This document shows, piece by piece, positions 33,703 through 33,812 of a stretch of 33,812 nucleotides of DNA. This stretch comes from Desulfobacteraceae bacterium (GTDB lineage Bacteria; Desulfobacterota; Desulfobacteria; Desulfobacterales; JAABSP01), in NCBI GenBank assembly GCA_011389855.1, contig JAABTM010000022.1:1-33812 (forward strand). Direction: 5' to 3'. The notes beneath the pieces are model-generated. The model did no database searches and was not told the DNA's origin. It saw nothing but the letters and a program-made list of their open reading frames with translations. Each line of letters begins with the position of its first letter. Positions within the stretch are counted from its first letter, which is position 1. The position numbers were made by a program, and so were the translations under genes.

Positions 33703-33812
33703 AAGATCATTATCCAATATCAAGCTGGACAGGGTGATCATGCCGACCAGTTCTCCCTTTTCGTCCACGGGCGCCCGCCGAACGTCGATGCGTTGAATCA
33801 GGCGGATGGCGT
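33697..33812 (-). CDS. C-terminal end of a CBS-domain protein (partial)
   Basis: The minus-strand frame entering at the window edge encodes AIRLIQRIDVRRAPV, then DEKGELVGMITLSS, which is the second half of a CBS domain, and stops at a TAG (33697-33699). CBS pairs bind adenosyl nucleotides and regulate channels, enzymes or stand-alone sensors. Only the last 37 residues or so are visible, so the full domain set is unknown. Confidence 0.75.
   Translation of the reverse strand, partial: AIRLIQRIDVRRAPVDEKGELVGMITLSSLILDNDLL

Overview
The window looks like chromosomal DNA of a free-living, Gram-negative, anaerobic bacterium, most likely a marine or sediment Desulfobacterota (deltaproteobacterium). 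This is inferred from the gene set: a siroheme/4Fe-4S protein with an N-terminal PCP_red-type domain, a lactate permease, betaine transporters, an FHA-type secretion substrate beside CHAT and CHASE2-cyclase proteins, and dockerin-like repeats. No rRNA or marker gene fixes the taxonomy. Most of the window is GC-rich; roughly 840-6600 is clearly AT-rich and looks foreign.

Layout. (1) 1-781: the 3' end of a hybrid histidine kinase and a truncated ABC-permease fragment. (2) About 838-7433: an accessory island. It opens with a sigma70-like promoter, a strongly structured candidate RNA ending in an intrinsic terminator, and a stand-alone 498-aa reverse transcriptase, followed by a 59-bp integron attC-like site. 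Then come a secreted dockerin-like protein, a ParA-like ATPase with a translationally coupled small partner, a DUF4258/YgiT toxin-antitoxin pair, a Uma2 nuclease-like protein, and BrnT/BrnA coupled to an unknown third gene. (3) 7439-8230 (minus): a siroheme/ferredoxin redox protein. (4) 8370-21985 (minus): a compact five-gene set of about 13.6 kb: TPS/FHA-type exoprotein, 1639-aa surface protein with about 14 carboxypeptidase-regulatory-like repeats, secreted TPR-CHAT protease-like protein, FecR/SH3/DUF4384 protein, and CHASE2 adenylate cyclase. (5) 22141-24159: FadH. (6) 24211-26645: a rearranged patch with a conserved hypothetical gene, a structured GC-rich spacer, a PIN toxin-antitoxin pair, a truncated opuAC copy and a 177-bp direct repeat. 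(7) 26666-33812: lactate permease, betaine-binding protein, BCCT transporter, two tandem HTH-AbrB-like regulators, a two-RCK potassium channel and the end of a CBS-domain gene.

The two most interesting systems are the promoter-RNA-terminator-reverse transcriptase unit in a probable integron cassette, which has the layout of a defence-associated reverse transcriptase with its own template/scaffold RNA, and the TPS-CHAT-FecR-CHASE2 cyclase set, which links a secreted adhesin-like protein, an extracytoplasmic caspase-like protease and cAMP signalling. The right-hand part is dominated by osmoadaptation: betaine uptake and binding, potassium flux and linked regulators.
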